Shown: positions 1 through 7,840 of the stretch, in pieces
Layout of the letters: the number at the start of each line of letters is the position of its first letter
How positions within the stretch are numbered: the first letter of the stretch is position 1
Made by a program: the position numbers and the translations under genes
The notes under the pieces: generated by a model
Told to the model about the DNA's origin: nothing
The model's database searches: none
The model's input: only the letters and a program-made list of their open reading frames with translations
From: Pseudomonadales bacterium
GTDB lineage: Bacteria > Pseudomonadota > Gammaproteobacteria > Pseudomonadales > Pseudohongiellaceae
Direction: 5' to 3'
NCBI GenBank assembly: GCA_023257655.1
Contig: JALRBQ010000098.1
Span: 1-49,652 of the forward strand
Length of the DNA: 49,652 bases

Positions 1-780
1 CACGAGCAGGCTCACAATGACCATCATGGTGGTGCCGGATGTGATCAGTGTTCGACTGAGAGTCTGGTTCAGCGACAGGTTAATCAGTTCTTCGGCGCTA
101 CCGCGGCGCTGGCGTCGGAAATTTTCCCGGATGCGGTCGGCGACGATAATCGTGTCGTTGAGTGAATAACCGATGACCGCGAGAATGGCCGCCAGCACGG
201 TGAGATCGAACTGCAGATGGAAGACCGAAAACACGCCGAGGGTAATGATGACGTCGTGCACGAGAGCTGCGACGGCACCGATTGAAAACTTGAACTGAAA
301 GCGAACCGCGATATAGAGCATGATCGCGCCGAGCGCCACGAGCAGTCCGATGCCGCTCTCCTCGGCGAGTTCGGCGCCGGCTTTCGCGCTCACGAAATCC
401 GAACCTGACAATTCAATGGTGCTGTTGGAGTCGGCGCGCAATTCGTCCGCGATGCGCTCGCCGATGGCGATCGCCTGTGCCGCCTGATCGCCGGCGGCTG
501 TCTCGTCAGTGACCGGTAATATGATGCGGATATCACGGTCGGAACCATAGGACACGACGAGGGCCTCGTCATAGCCGTTGGCGCGTAAGGTCGCGTTCAC
601 AGCATTCAGATTGACCGAGTCCGAGTAGGACAGACGAACGGAAATGCCCGAGGTGAAATCGAGTCCCAGTTGCAGACCGTTGATAAGCAGCGATACCAGG
701 GAGATGAGAATAAGCAAGCCGGAAACCGCCGTCGCAAGTCGGCGATGACCCATGAAATCAAACTGATTCTTCAGCAACAT
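1..780 (-). CDS. secF: Protein translocase subunit SecF (3' end outside window)
   Basis: Inner-membrane accessory subunit of the Sec translocon that works with SecD and the proton motive force in late stages of protein export. The frame is open from the ATG at 780 to the window edge (260 codons), so the C-terminus is missing. Visible features are an N-terminal membrane helix, the periplasmic segment beginning LGLDFTSG (family consensus is close to GLDFTGG), and the conserved membrane motif VIGYSLNDTIIVADRIREN, diagnostic of SecF. The ATG at 780 has no clear Shine-Dalgarno sequence, but it places the first helix at the usual distance from the LDFT motif. SecF normally follows secD directly. 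Here the gene upstream on the same strand is a tRNA, so secD is not adjacent on that side. Confidence 0.93.
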   Translation of the reverse strand, partial: MLLKNQFDFMGHRRLATAVSGLLILISLVSLLINGLQLGLDFTSGISVRLSYSDSVNLNAVNATLRANGYDEALVVSYGSDRDIRIILPVTDETAAGDQAAQAIAIGERIADELRADSNSTIELSGSDFVSAKAGAELAEESGIGLLVALGAIMLYIAVRFQFKFSIGAVAALVHDVIITLGVFSVFHLQFDLTVLAAILAVIGYSLNDTIIVADRIRENFRRQRRGSAEELINLSLNQTLSRTLITSGTTMMVIVSLLV

Positions 781-936
781 AGAGGTGCAACCATCGCGCA
801 CCGAGTTTTCAGGAAGCCAGGGGGGATTTGCGCGAGAAAGAGTAAGAATTTCGTAGGGTAATGTACAGGGTGTAAACAAAATTTTACGACCCAACGCGGG
901 AAGGCGAGGAGCCGGACAGGCACACGGCCAGGGAAG

Positions 937-1012
937 TGGAGCGGGCGACGAGATTCGAACTCGCGACAACTAGCTTGGGAAGCTAGGGCTCTACCAGCTG
1001 AGCTACACCCGC
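937..1012 (-). tRNA. tRNA-Gly (anticodon CCC)
   Basis: On the minus strand this 76-base stretch folds as a full cloverleaf. It has a 7-bp acceptor stem with one G-U pair, a D arm, a 5-bp anticodon stem CTAGC/GCTAG around the loop TTCCCAA, and a T arm with the usual TTCGAAT loop. The anticodon CCC (plus-strand 977-979) reads GGG glycine codons. The CCA end is encoded (plus-strand 937-939), after discriminator base U. It lies between the APC permease gene and secF, all on the minus strand. Confidence 0.97.
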
Positions 1013-1074
1013 ACTGGCCACTGACCTCGGCAGTGTAACGCATCCCGCCGGGGGATGGATTACCGGCCCGAAAA

Positions 1075-2442
1075 TTATTCCGCGGCGGGTTTGCGGCGCA
1101 GGCCGTATAGGGCCGCTCCGAGCAGCGTCCAGGCCAGCACGATGGCCCATTCCTGCGGCCATACGAGGGCCGCCGGACTACCGGGCAAGTACAACAGTCC
1201 GAGCCCGACCGACAACAGCAAAGCCAGGGTGCCAACCACGCCACCCAGGGGAACGCGATAAGGTCGGGCCAGTTCCGGCTCGCGTCGGCGCAATACGAGA
1301 AACGAGGTCGCTACCAGGGCATAAGCGATGACGATACCAAGACCTCCGGCATCCACCACCCACACCAGTGCCGGGCGTCCGAAGAACGGCCCGATGATTG
1401 ACAGTACGCCGATCAGGATTACCGCCTTGTGGGGGGTGTGATAGCGGGGATGCAACTCGCCCAGCCAGCCGGGCAGCAGCTGGGCTCGCGCCAGGGCGTA
1501 GAGCGCGCGACTGCCGCCGAGGATGAAGGCATTCCAGCTTGTGATAATGCCAGCCAGTCCGGCAACGAGCAGGATAGTGCCGCCGGTCTCGCCATAGACC
1601 CGGGCGCTGGCATCAGCCGTGGCGACTGTTGTGTCAGCCAGACTGACCGGATCCATAACCAGGCCGACGCCGAGCACGATGAGGCTGTACCAGGCGATGG
1701 CCATGGCCACTGACACCATCAACACCTTGCCGATCTCGCGGAACGGTAGATCGATCTCTTCGGCCGCCTGGGGAATGGTATCGAAGCCGACGAACATGAA
1801 GGGCACCATTACGAGCACGAGACTGACGCCGCCGATGCCGTCACGCAAATAGGGCTGCAGATTGGCGAGATCACCGGTGACAACGGCACCGGTCACAAAC
1901 AGGACGCCGACTACGAGAATTGCCAGCACGACGACAGACTGGATCAGTGCCGCCATGCGCACACCGCGCACATTGATCAGTGTCATGACGATGGCGCCGG
2001 CGACGCCCGTCAGCACCCAGCTCAGATACACATCCCAGCCCGCAACCTGCCACAGGAAACCCTTGTCGAGTCCGGGCACGAGCGAGTCGAGTACCGTGGG
2101 CAACGCCACTGCCTCGAACGTCGCGACGGACACATAACCGAGCACAATGGCCCAGGTGCAAATAAAAGAGGCACCTGGCCCGAGTGCGCGGTCGCTGTAC
2201 ACGTGTTCGCCGCCGGCAAACGGCAGCGCGGAGGCGAGCTCGGCATAGGTAAGGCCGATGAGCAACATCGCCGTGCCGCCAAGCAGGAAGGCGAGGATGG
2301 CGCCGAGTGTGCCGGCAGAAGTGATCCAGGTGCTGGACAGTACGACCCAACTCCAGCCAATCATGGCACCGAAGGCGAGCGCCAGTACTTCCCGCCGTCC
2401 GAGTACTCGCAGGAAGCTCACGGCCTGCTTGTCAGTCTCCAT
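1075..2442 (-). CDS. APC-family amino acid permease
   Basis: A 455-residue membrane protein of the amino acid-polyamine-organocation superfamily, expected to bring amino acids or amines across the inner membrane by ion or proton coupling. The N-terminus has the family's first-helix signature (residues about 19-30, LALAFGAMIGW), and about 12 hydrophobic segments follow across the protein. Helix 3 region carries FAGGEHVYSDRALG, typical of this family. It is the last gene of a three-gene minus-strand set, 58 bp after the amidohydrolase gene and following the aminotransferase gene. This context suggests uptake of an amine or N-acyl amino compound that the two enzymes process. The substrate cannot be read from the sequence. 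Confidence 0.9.
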   Translation of the reverse strand: METDKQAVSFLRVLGRREVLALAFGAMIGWSWVVLSSTWITSAGTLGAILAFLLGGTAMLLIGLTYAELASALPFAGGEHVYSDRALGPGASFICTWAIVLGYVSVATFEAVALPTVLDSLVPGLDKGFLWQVAGWDVYLSWVLTGVAGAIVMTLINVRGVRMAALIQSVVVLAILVVGVLFVTGAVVTGDLANLQPYLRDGIGGVSLVLVMVPFMFVGFDTIPQAAEEIDLPFREIGKVLMVSVAMAIAWYSLIVLGVGLVMDPVSLADTTVATADASARVYGETGGTILLVAGLAGIITSWNAFILGGSRALYALARAQLLPGWLGELHPRYHTPHKAVILIGVLSIIGPFFGRPALVWVVDAGGLGIVIAYALVATSFLVLRRREPELARPYRVPLGGVVGTLALLLSVGLGLLYLPGSPAALVWPQEWAIVLAWTLLGAALYGLRRKPAAE

Positions 2443-2500
2443 GTCGATGACGCTCTCGTTAGTTGAACCTGGCTATGGATTAATTCATCCAAAGTTAAAC

Positions 2501-4177
2501 CTATCTCTGGTAGACCCGTTCTCCGCCGAGATAAGTCTGCTCGATTTCGATCGCCATGATTGCCTCCGGGTCCACCGTCAGAATGTCATCTGACAGCACG
2601 ATCATGTCGGCGAGCTTGCCGGGTTCGAGAGACCCTTTCTTGTCTTCGTCAAAATTCATGTAAGCCGCATTCAGTGTGTAGCCTCTCACGGCTTCTTCCA
2701 CCGTGATCGCTTCATCTGGGCCAAACACGCGACCGCTCATGCCCTTGCGGGTAACCGCCGCATAGATGCCTACCAAAGGTCCTATGGGCAGGATGTCGCT
2801 GGAAATAGCCACCGTAATGCCATGATCCATGGGCGAGCGCAGCGGGTTATTGTGTTCCAGCCGCCAGCCATCGAGATTGGCGACATAGCGACCCTCCAAC
2901 GTGTAGGTGAAATTCGGCTGCTGGGTGATGTTGATACCATGCGCCGCCATCTTCACCATCGTCTCGTCCGAGGGCCGCATGGAGAAGTGGTTCAGGTAGA
3001 TGCGATGGTCAGGACGCGGGTTGCGATCGATCGCATCAGCCAGAATTTCCACGACGAGTTCGATCGCGGCATCACCGATGGCGTGAATGCCCATCTGCCA
3101 GCCGGCGTCATAGACCTCGTTGAGCAGATTGACGAGTTCTTCCTCGGGCATGTTCAGGTAGCCGCGATAATCACCCTGGTTCAGGTACGGTTCCTTTGTG
3201 TAGGCAGCGGGTCCGGTGAAGCCTCCATCGACGAATACTTTGATCGGACCCAGCTTGAGGAAATCGTCACCGTCGCCGATGCGCGCCTTGATCTCGGCGA
3301 TGGCGGCAGGATCGAACCACTGGAATTGCACAGTGGAGCGCGGCATTGGCATCTGCGGATCAGCATAGATCTGCTCCCACATCCCGAATTCGCCTGTGGG
3401 TGTGGAAGCTTCGGTAATGCTTGTGATACCGAGACTGAGCAGGTCATTCAGATTGACTTGCAGACTCTCTCTCAATTCATCATAGGTGCTGTCCGGCACG
3501 AGCCGACCGACGATGTTCTGGCGTTCGCGAATGACACCGGTGGCCACGCCATTCTCATCCCGCTCAATGACGCCGCCATCGGGATCGGGTGTGTTGTTGT
3601 TGATCTCGGCGAGGTTGAGCGCCAGGGTGTTTACCACGGCACTGTGCCCTCCTGCCCGGGTCAGTGTGACCGGGTTGCGCGGGGCAGCGGCATCGAGGTC
3701 CTGGCGGACGGGACGTCGCCCTTCGGCCAATTCGTCTTCAGACCAGCCATAGCCCGTTATCCATTCGCCCACACCGATCTCGGCGATCTTGTCACGGATC
3801 AGGTCCTGCATCTCCGAAATTGAACTGACCTTGTTCAGATTGATGTAGCGCTTGGGGTCGCCGTTGATATGGATATGGGAATCGATGAATCCCGGCAATA
3901 AGGTCTTGCCTTCGAGATCCACGAGCGTTTCAGCAGAATATGAATTCAGCAGACCGGCATCGCCTACGGCCACGATTGTGCCGTCGTTCACGACGATTGT
4001 GTTCTGAATCGAGAAGTCGGCATCGACGGTGACGATTTTGCCATTGGTGAGAATCAGGTCCACCGGTGTAGCGGGCTCAGGAGCGGGGGTCGCTGCCTGT
4101 TCAGTCTCGGGTTGACCGCAGGCGATCAGCGCAGAGGCGGCGATTGCAGGCAAGAGTAAATGCAGTTTGCTTTTCAT
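2501..4177 (-). CDS. Exported lipoprotein amidohydrolase (YtcJ/NfdA-like)
   Basis: A 558-residue metal-dependent hydrolase of the amidohydrolase-3 family, whose characterised relatives cleave N-formyl or other amide and cyclic amide bonds. Residues 1-20 form a lipoprotein signal with lipobox LIAC (C20), so the enzyme is probably membrane-anchored outside the cytoplasm, whereas many relatives are cytoplasmic. Metal-ligand motifs are present: GFIDSHIHI (HxH), GIHAIGD, HRIYLNHF and the late Asp in ISSDILP. Start ATG at 4177 has AGGGG ahead of it. It sits 45 bp after the class III aminotransferase and 58 bp before the APC permease, all on the minus strand. A pathway is plausible in which an amide is hydrolysed outside, and the product is imported and transaminated. 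Confidence 0.88.
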   Translation of the reverse strand: MKSKLHLLLPAIAASALIACGQPETEQAATPAPEPATPVDLILTNGKIVTVDADFSIQNTIVVNDGTIVAVGDAGLLNSYSAETLVDLEGKTLLPGFIDSHIHINGDPKRYINLNKVSSISEMQDLIRDKIAEIGVGEWITGYGWSEDELAEGRRPVRQDLDAAAPRNPVTLTRAGGHSAVVNTLALNLAEINNNTPDPDGGVIERDENGVATGVIRERQNIVGRLVPDSTYDELRESLQVNLNDLLSLGITSITEASTPTGEFGMWEQIYADPQMPMPRSTVQFQWFDPAAIAEIKARIGDGDDFLKLGPIKVFVDGGFTGPAAYTKEPYLNQGDYRGYLNMPEEELVNLLNEVYDAGWQMGIHAIGDAAIELVVEILADAIDRNPRPDHRIYLNHFSMRPSDETMVKMAAHGINITQQPNFTYTLEGRYVANLDGWRLEHNNPLRSPMDHGITVAISSDILPIGPLVGIYAAVTRKGMSGRVFGPDEAITVEEAVRGYTLNAAYMNFDEDKKGSLEPGKLADMIVLSDDILTVDPEAIMAIEIEQTYLGGERVYQR

Positions 4178-4222
4178 GGGAACCCCTGGCGTGTTGTCTT
4201 ATTGTTAGCGTCGCGTGAACTC

Positions 4223-5578
4223 TCACGCCGTTCGGTTGAGCAACTTCTCCGTGTGTACGAAATTCAGAGTGGCATCGAGCGCCTGTGAGAACTTGCCGAT
4301 CATCTCGTCGATTTGGGCACGCGTGATGATCAGGGGTGGGCAGAACGCCATGGAATTGCCGGCAACGGCGCGCAGCGACAGTCCATTGGCCAGACACGCG
4401 CGCGTCGCAAATGCGCCAACGCGACCGTCCGCGAAGGCAGCGCCAGTCTGTTTGTCGGCCACCAGTTCTACGGCCGCGATCAGGCCGCGCCCGCGCACCT
4501 CGCCCACCAGCGGATGATCGCGAAATTTACCTAACTCTTGATGTAGGTACTCACCCATCGCAGCGGCGTGATCGAACAATTTCTCGCGTGCGAATATTTC
4601 CAGAGTCTTCAGTGCGGCCGCACAGGCTACCGGATGCCCGGAATAGGTATACCCGTGGCCGAACACGCCGACGGCATTGCTTGCGTCGATCATCGCCTCA
4701 TAAAGTTGACCGGGAATAATGGCGGCACTGATCGGTATATAGGCGGAGGAGAGCTGTTTGGCCAGGGACATCAACTGTGGTTGTATTCCCATCGTGGTGG
4801 CACCGAAGTCATTGCCGGTGCGACCGAAGCCGCAGATTACCTCGTCGGACCAGAACAGGATGTCGTAGCGTTGTAACAGGCGCTGCACACCCGCGAAGTA
4901 ACCGTCGGGAGCGACGATGACACCGCTGGCACCCGAGATGGGTTCGGCAATGTAGGCGGCAATCGAATCGGGGCCCTCGCGCAGGATGAGCTGTTCCAGA
5001 TTCGCCAGTAGTCGCGCAACGAAATCAGCTTCGCTCTCGCCTGGCAAATGGCCACGGTAGTAGTGCGGCGAATCGGCGCGCAGGATGCCGAGGGCCTCGA
5101 TCGGGATATCGAAATGGGTGTGGTTGGCAGGCAGACCTGTGAGTGCGGCAGCCGCCATCGTCACTCCGTGATAGGAACGCTGCAGCGCGATGATCTTCTT
5201 CTTTGCCGGTTTGCCGATCGCGTTAAAGTAGTAATGCAGCATCTTGATGTGGGAGTCGTTCGCCTCGCTGCCGGAATTGGCGAAAAAACAATGCGCCTTT
5301 TCGATCGGGACCAATTCCGCCAGCCGCATCGCCAGATCCATGCCGACTTGATGCGTGCGACCACCAAACATATGGGAATACGAGAGGGTATGCAGTTGCG
5401 CCGTGATGGCCTCGATCAATTCCTTATTGCCGTAGCCCAGTGCTGAACACCACAGCCCCGCTAGCCCCTCCAGGTACTGGTTTCCCTTGTCGTCATAGAC
5501 ATAGATGCCCTCACCGCGAACGATGTTGAGCTGCTCGATGTGCTTGAAGTTGGTGGTGGGGTAGATAATTGCCGTCAT
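4223..5578 (-). CDS. Class III omega-aminotransferase
   Basis: A 451-residue cytoplasmic PLP enzyme of the omega-amino acid:pyruvate aminotransferase group, which moves the terminal amino group of amines or omega-amino acids to pyruvate or a 2-oxo acid. Diagnostic features are GLWCSALGYG near residue 41, the phosphate-binding NSGSEAND at 101-108, SYHG at 135-138, the PLP ring-binding Asp245 in DEVICGFGRTG, and the Schiff-base Lys274 in SLAKQLSSAY. Length is normal. The start at 5578 has GGGG just upstream. It is the first gene of the operon with the lipoprotein amidohydrolase and APC permease, and is transcribed divergently from cbpA across a 153-bp gap. The exact amine donor is not identifiable. 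Confidence 0.92.
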   Translation of the reverse strand: MTAIIYPTTNFKHIEQLNIVRGEGIYVYDDKGNQYLEGLAGLWCSALGYGNKELIEAITAQLHTLSYSHMFGGRTHQVGMDLAMRLAELVPIEKAHCFFANSGSEANDSHIKMLHYYFNAIGKPAKKKIIALQRSYHGVTMAAAALTGLPANHTHFDIPIEALGILRADSPHYYRGHLPGESEADFVARLLANLEQLILREGPDSIAAYIAEPISGASGVIVAPDGYFAGVQRLLQRYDILFWSDEVICGFGRTGNDFGATTMGIQPQLMSLAKQLSSAYIPISAAIIPGQLYEAMIDASNAVGVFGHGYTYSGHPVACAAALKTLEIFAREKLFDHAAAMGEYLHQELGKFRDHPLVGEVRGRGLIAAVELVADKQTGAAFADGRVGAFATRACLANGLSLRAVAGNSMAFCPPLIITRAQIDEMIGKFSQALDATLNFVHTEKLLNRTA

Positions 5579-5731
5579 CGCCCCAAGAATAAACGAGGTG
5601 TACCGGTATTCCTAGTAGGAGCGCTTGCTTGTGCCCCGAGCAGGCGCGTTTACCGGTTCATGGACCTGGGTCAAAGTCAGCCCCGATTGAGCTGATAAGC
5701 TGCGTCTGCACTGACGCCTGTGAGCGGAACA

Positions 5732-6700
5732 ATGGAATTCAAGGATTACTACGACATACTCGGTGTGCAGGAAGACGCCGACAAGAAGGCGATCAAGACC
5801 GCCTATCGTCGGCTGGCGCGCAAATACCATCCGGATGTGAGCAAGGAGCGGGATTCCGAGCGCCGTTTCAAGGAGGTCTCCGAGGCTTACGAAGTACTCG
5901 GCAACGACGAACGTCGGGCCGAGTATGATCAATTGCGGAAATACCGCGGCAAGGGCGGCGAGTTCGAGCCGCCTCCCGGTTGGCAGGGAGCCGGCGGTGG
6001 CGCCAAGAATGGAGAATTCGACTTCTCCGATTTCTTCGCATCCGCGTTCGGCGACCATTTCCGGCAATCGACCGCCCACGGTCGCAGCAGCCGCGGGTCA
6101 ACCAGCAGCGAGGACCTGTTCTCGCGGCGGGGCCAAGACATCGAAATCGACATGCCGATCTTCCTCGAGGAGACTCTCAAGGACGAGGCGAAGACGATTC
6201 AGTACCAATTGCCCCACTATGGCGAATCCGGTCGACTGCAGGATGTGAAAAAGACCTTGAAGGTCAAGATTCCCAAGGGCGCGGTGGACGGCGAACTGAT
6301 ACGTTTGCAGGGGCAAGGCGCGCCGGGATTCGGCAAGGGGCCGGCGGGTGATCTGTATTTACGCATCAAGCTGGTACCCCATCCCCTGTTTGATGTCGCC
6401 GGACATGACCTGACGATCACGATGCCGGTGGCACCCTGGGAGGCGGCGCTGGGCGCGACGGTTAATATCCCGACCCTGAGCGGGCGCATCAACTTGACGG
6501 TCGCGCCCAATTCCCAGACCGGCCAGCGCCTGCGCGTGAAGGGCAGGGGGCTGCCGACCAAAACAGACAAGGGCGATCTGTATGTGGTGTTGAAGGTCGT
6601 CATGCCGAAGACCGCCGACGCTGCCAGCAAGTCGCTGTGGGAACAACTCGCGGCGAAGCATGCCTTCGACCCGCGCAGTGAACTCGAGACGAATTCGTGA
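5732..6700 (+). CDS. cbpA: Curved-DNA-binding J-domain co-chaperone CbpA
   Basis: A DnaJ-like co-chaperone of 322 residues that stimulates DnaK and, in E. coli, also binds curved DNA in stationary phase. The J domain covers residues 1-70 with HPD in KYHPDVSK. A Gly/Phe-rich linker follows to about residue 105, then two C-terminal substrate-binding beta domains. There is no Cys-rich zinc finger, which separates CbpA from DnaJ. I chose the ATG at 5732 because the product then begins [12 protein letters not shown], matching the E. coli CbpA N-terminus. A GTG at 5720 is also in frame. The cbpM gene follows after 10 bp, so the pair is co-transcribed. Confidence 0.94.
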   Translation: MEFKDYYDILGVQEDADKKAIKTAYRRLARKYHPDVSKERDSERRFKEVSEAYEVLGNDERRAEYDQLRKYRGKGGEFEPPPGWQGAGGGAKNGEFDFSDFFASAFGDHFRQSTAHGRSSRGSTSSEDLFSRRGQDIEIDMPIFLEETLKDEAKTIQYQLPHYGESGRLQDVKKTLKVKIPKGAVDGELIRLQGQGAPGFGKGPAGDLYLRIKLVPHPLFDVAGHDLTITMPVAPWEAALGATVNIPTLSGRINLTVAPNSQTGQRLRVKGRGLPTKTDKGDLYVVLKVVMPKTADAASKSLWEQLAAKHAFDPRSELETNS

Positions 6701-6710
6701 GAGGCCGACG

Positions 6711-7013
6711 ATGAGCGATAAACCTGTGAAACTGAACCTGAGTGATATCTGCCTCGCCGTCGAGCTGCCGGAGCAGGTGCTGCTGGAACTGGTGAGCCAC
6801 GACATCATCCAGCCTCAAGGCGAGCGGCCTTCCGAATGGCGCTTCGATGTGACGATGGTGACGGTTGTGAAACGGGCAGTGCGCCTGCACCGCGACCTTG
6901 ATCTGGACTGGACGGCGGTCGCCGTTATCGAAGAGTTGCTGGAGCAGCGGGAGCAATTGCTGGCCGAGAATGCGGCGCTGCGACGTCGTCTGCACCGATT
7001 CCTGGAACACTAA
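6711..7013 (+). CDS. cbpM: Chaperone modulator CbpM
   Basis: A 100-residue MerR-like protein that in E. coli binds the J domain of CbpA and blocks both its co-chaperone and DNA-binding activities. The N-terminal half resembles a winged-helix unit (LNLSDICLAVELPEQVLLEL, then a DIIQPQG turn). The C-terminal half is a helical, leucine-heptad region ending EQREQLLAENAALRRRLHRF, likely a coiled coil. The ATG at 6711 is 10 bp after the cbpA stop, with GAGAGGC upstream as the ribosome site. The in-frame upstream extension overlaps cbpA and is not credible. Its position directly behind cbpA is the standard arrangement. Confidence 0.92.
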   Translation: MSDKPVKLNLSDICLAVELPEQVLLELVSHDIIQPQGERPSEWRFDVTMVTVVKRAVRLHRDLDLDWTAVAVIEELLEQREQLLAENAALRRRLHRFLEH

Positions 7014-7030
7014 TCACCGCTCACGGAGCT

Positions 7031-7054
7031 GATGCCCGGGCCAACCCAGGCATC
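7031..7054 (+). terminator. Hairpin after cbpM
   Basis: Arms 7031-7040 and 7045-7054 pair with one mismatch around a CCAA loop, 17 bp after the cbpM stop. No T tract follows, so it may be an mRNA 3' stabilising hairpin rather than an intrinsic terminator. Confidence 0.35.
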
Positions 7055-7177
7055 GGCCATTGCGTCCGCGTGAGGATTAGTGCTTAACTTGAGGGCGATG
7101 TAACGCCAGCGCGGTACCTGCCTCTGTGCCAGAAGGCGCCGCGCTCACTGCGATTCTACCGATCAGGACGCGCCCTC

Positions 7178-7789
7178 TTGAGTTTGATACGCGCCAACTT
7201 CTTCGTGGCCTGTCTCTGTGTGCTCTCTGCCTGCGGCGATGCCACTCTCCCACTTTCGCCCCTCGCGCCAGGCGCCAGGGTGCTCGCCTTTGGTGACAGC
7301 CTCACCGCCGGCAATGGCGCGAGCGCGACGGAGAGTTATCCGGCGGTGCTGGCAGAACTGGCAGTGCTGAACGTCGTCAATGCCGGAGTCTCGAGAGAAC
7401 TGTCACGCAGTGGGCTCGAGCGTCTGCCGGCGTTGCTGGCCCAACACCAACCACAGCTGGTGATTCTCTGTCACGGTGGCAATGATCTGTTGCGCAGTAC
7501 CGGCAAGAGCGCGGCGAAGGCGAACCTGATGGCGATGATTGACCTCGTTCACGCGCAAGGGGCCGACGTAATGCTGCTCGGTGTGCCCGAGCCCGGCGTG
7601 TTCCTGTCGGCCGCCGAGTTCTACGACGAGGTCGCCACCGAGACTGGTGTCGCCTATCTGCCTGACCTCATCTCCGATGTGTTGCAACGCCCGAGTCTCA
7701 AATCCGACGCGGTTCACCCCAACGCGGCCGGTTATCGTCTCATCGCCGAAGGCGTGTATGAGTATCTACACGATGCCGAAGCGATCTGA
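7178..7789 (+). CDS. SGNH/GDSL esterase lipoprotein (TesA/arylesterase-like)
   Basis: A 203-residue SGNH hydrolase that would cleave ester or thioester bonds of small or lipid substrates in the cell envelope. The four family blocks are present: FGDSLTAGNG (nucleophile Ser), NAGVS (Gly), GGND (Asn), and DAVHPN (catalytic Asp and His). The N-terminus is a lipoprotein signal with lipobox LSAC near residue 19, so it is probably membrane-anchored, unlike E. coli TesA, which is a soluble periplasmic protein. No ATG fits. The best start is the TTG at 7178, with another TTG six bases later. It stands 52 bp before the PQQ-enzyme gene and could share its transcript. Confidence 0.88.
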   Translation: MSLIRANFFVACLCVLSACGDATLPLSPLAPGARVLAFGDSLTAGNGASATESYPAVLAELAVLNVVNAGVSRELSRSGLERLPALLAQHQPQLVILCHGGNDLLRSTGKSAAKANLMAMIDLVHAQGADVMLLGVPEPGVFLSAAEFYDEVATETGVAYLPDLISDVLQRPSLKSDAVHPNAAGYRLIAEGVYEYLHDAEAI

Positions 7790-7840
7790 AACGGGGACCA
7801 CTCTGTTCATGCCAATGCCAGCCAATTCGAGGTAATGCCC

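Noticed and set aside
2822..3823. Long open frame (333 codons) on the plus strand
   Set aside because: It is antisense to the amidohydrolase gene, which has clear motifs. High GC and a codon-position bias create such frames opposite real genes. The product has no recognisable domain.
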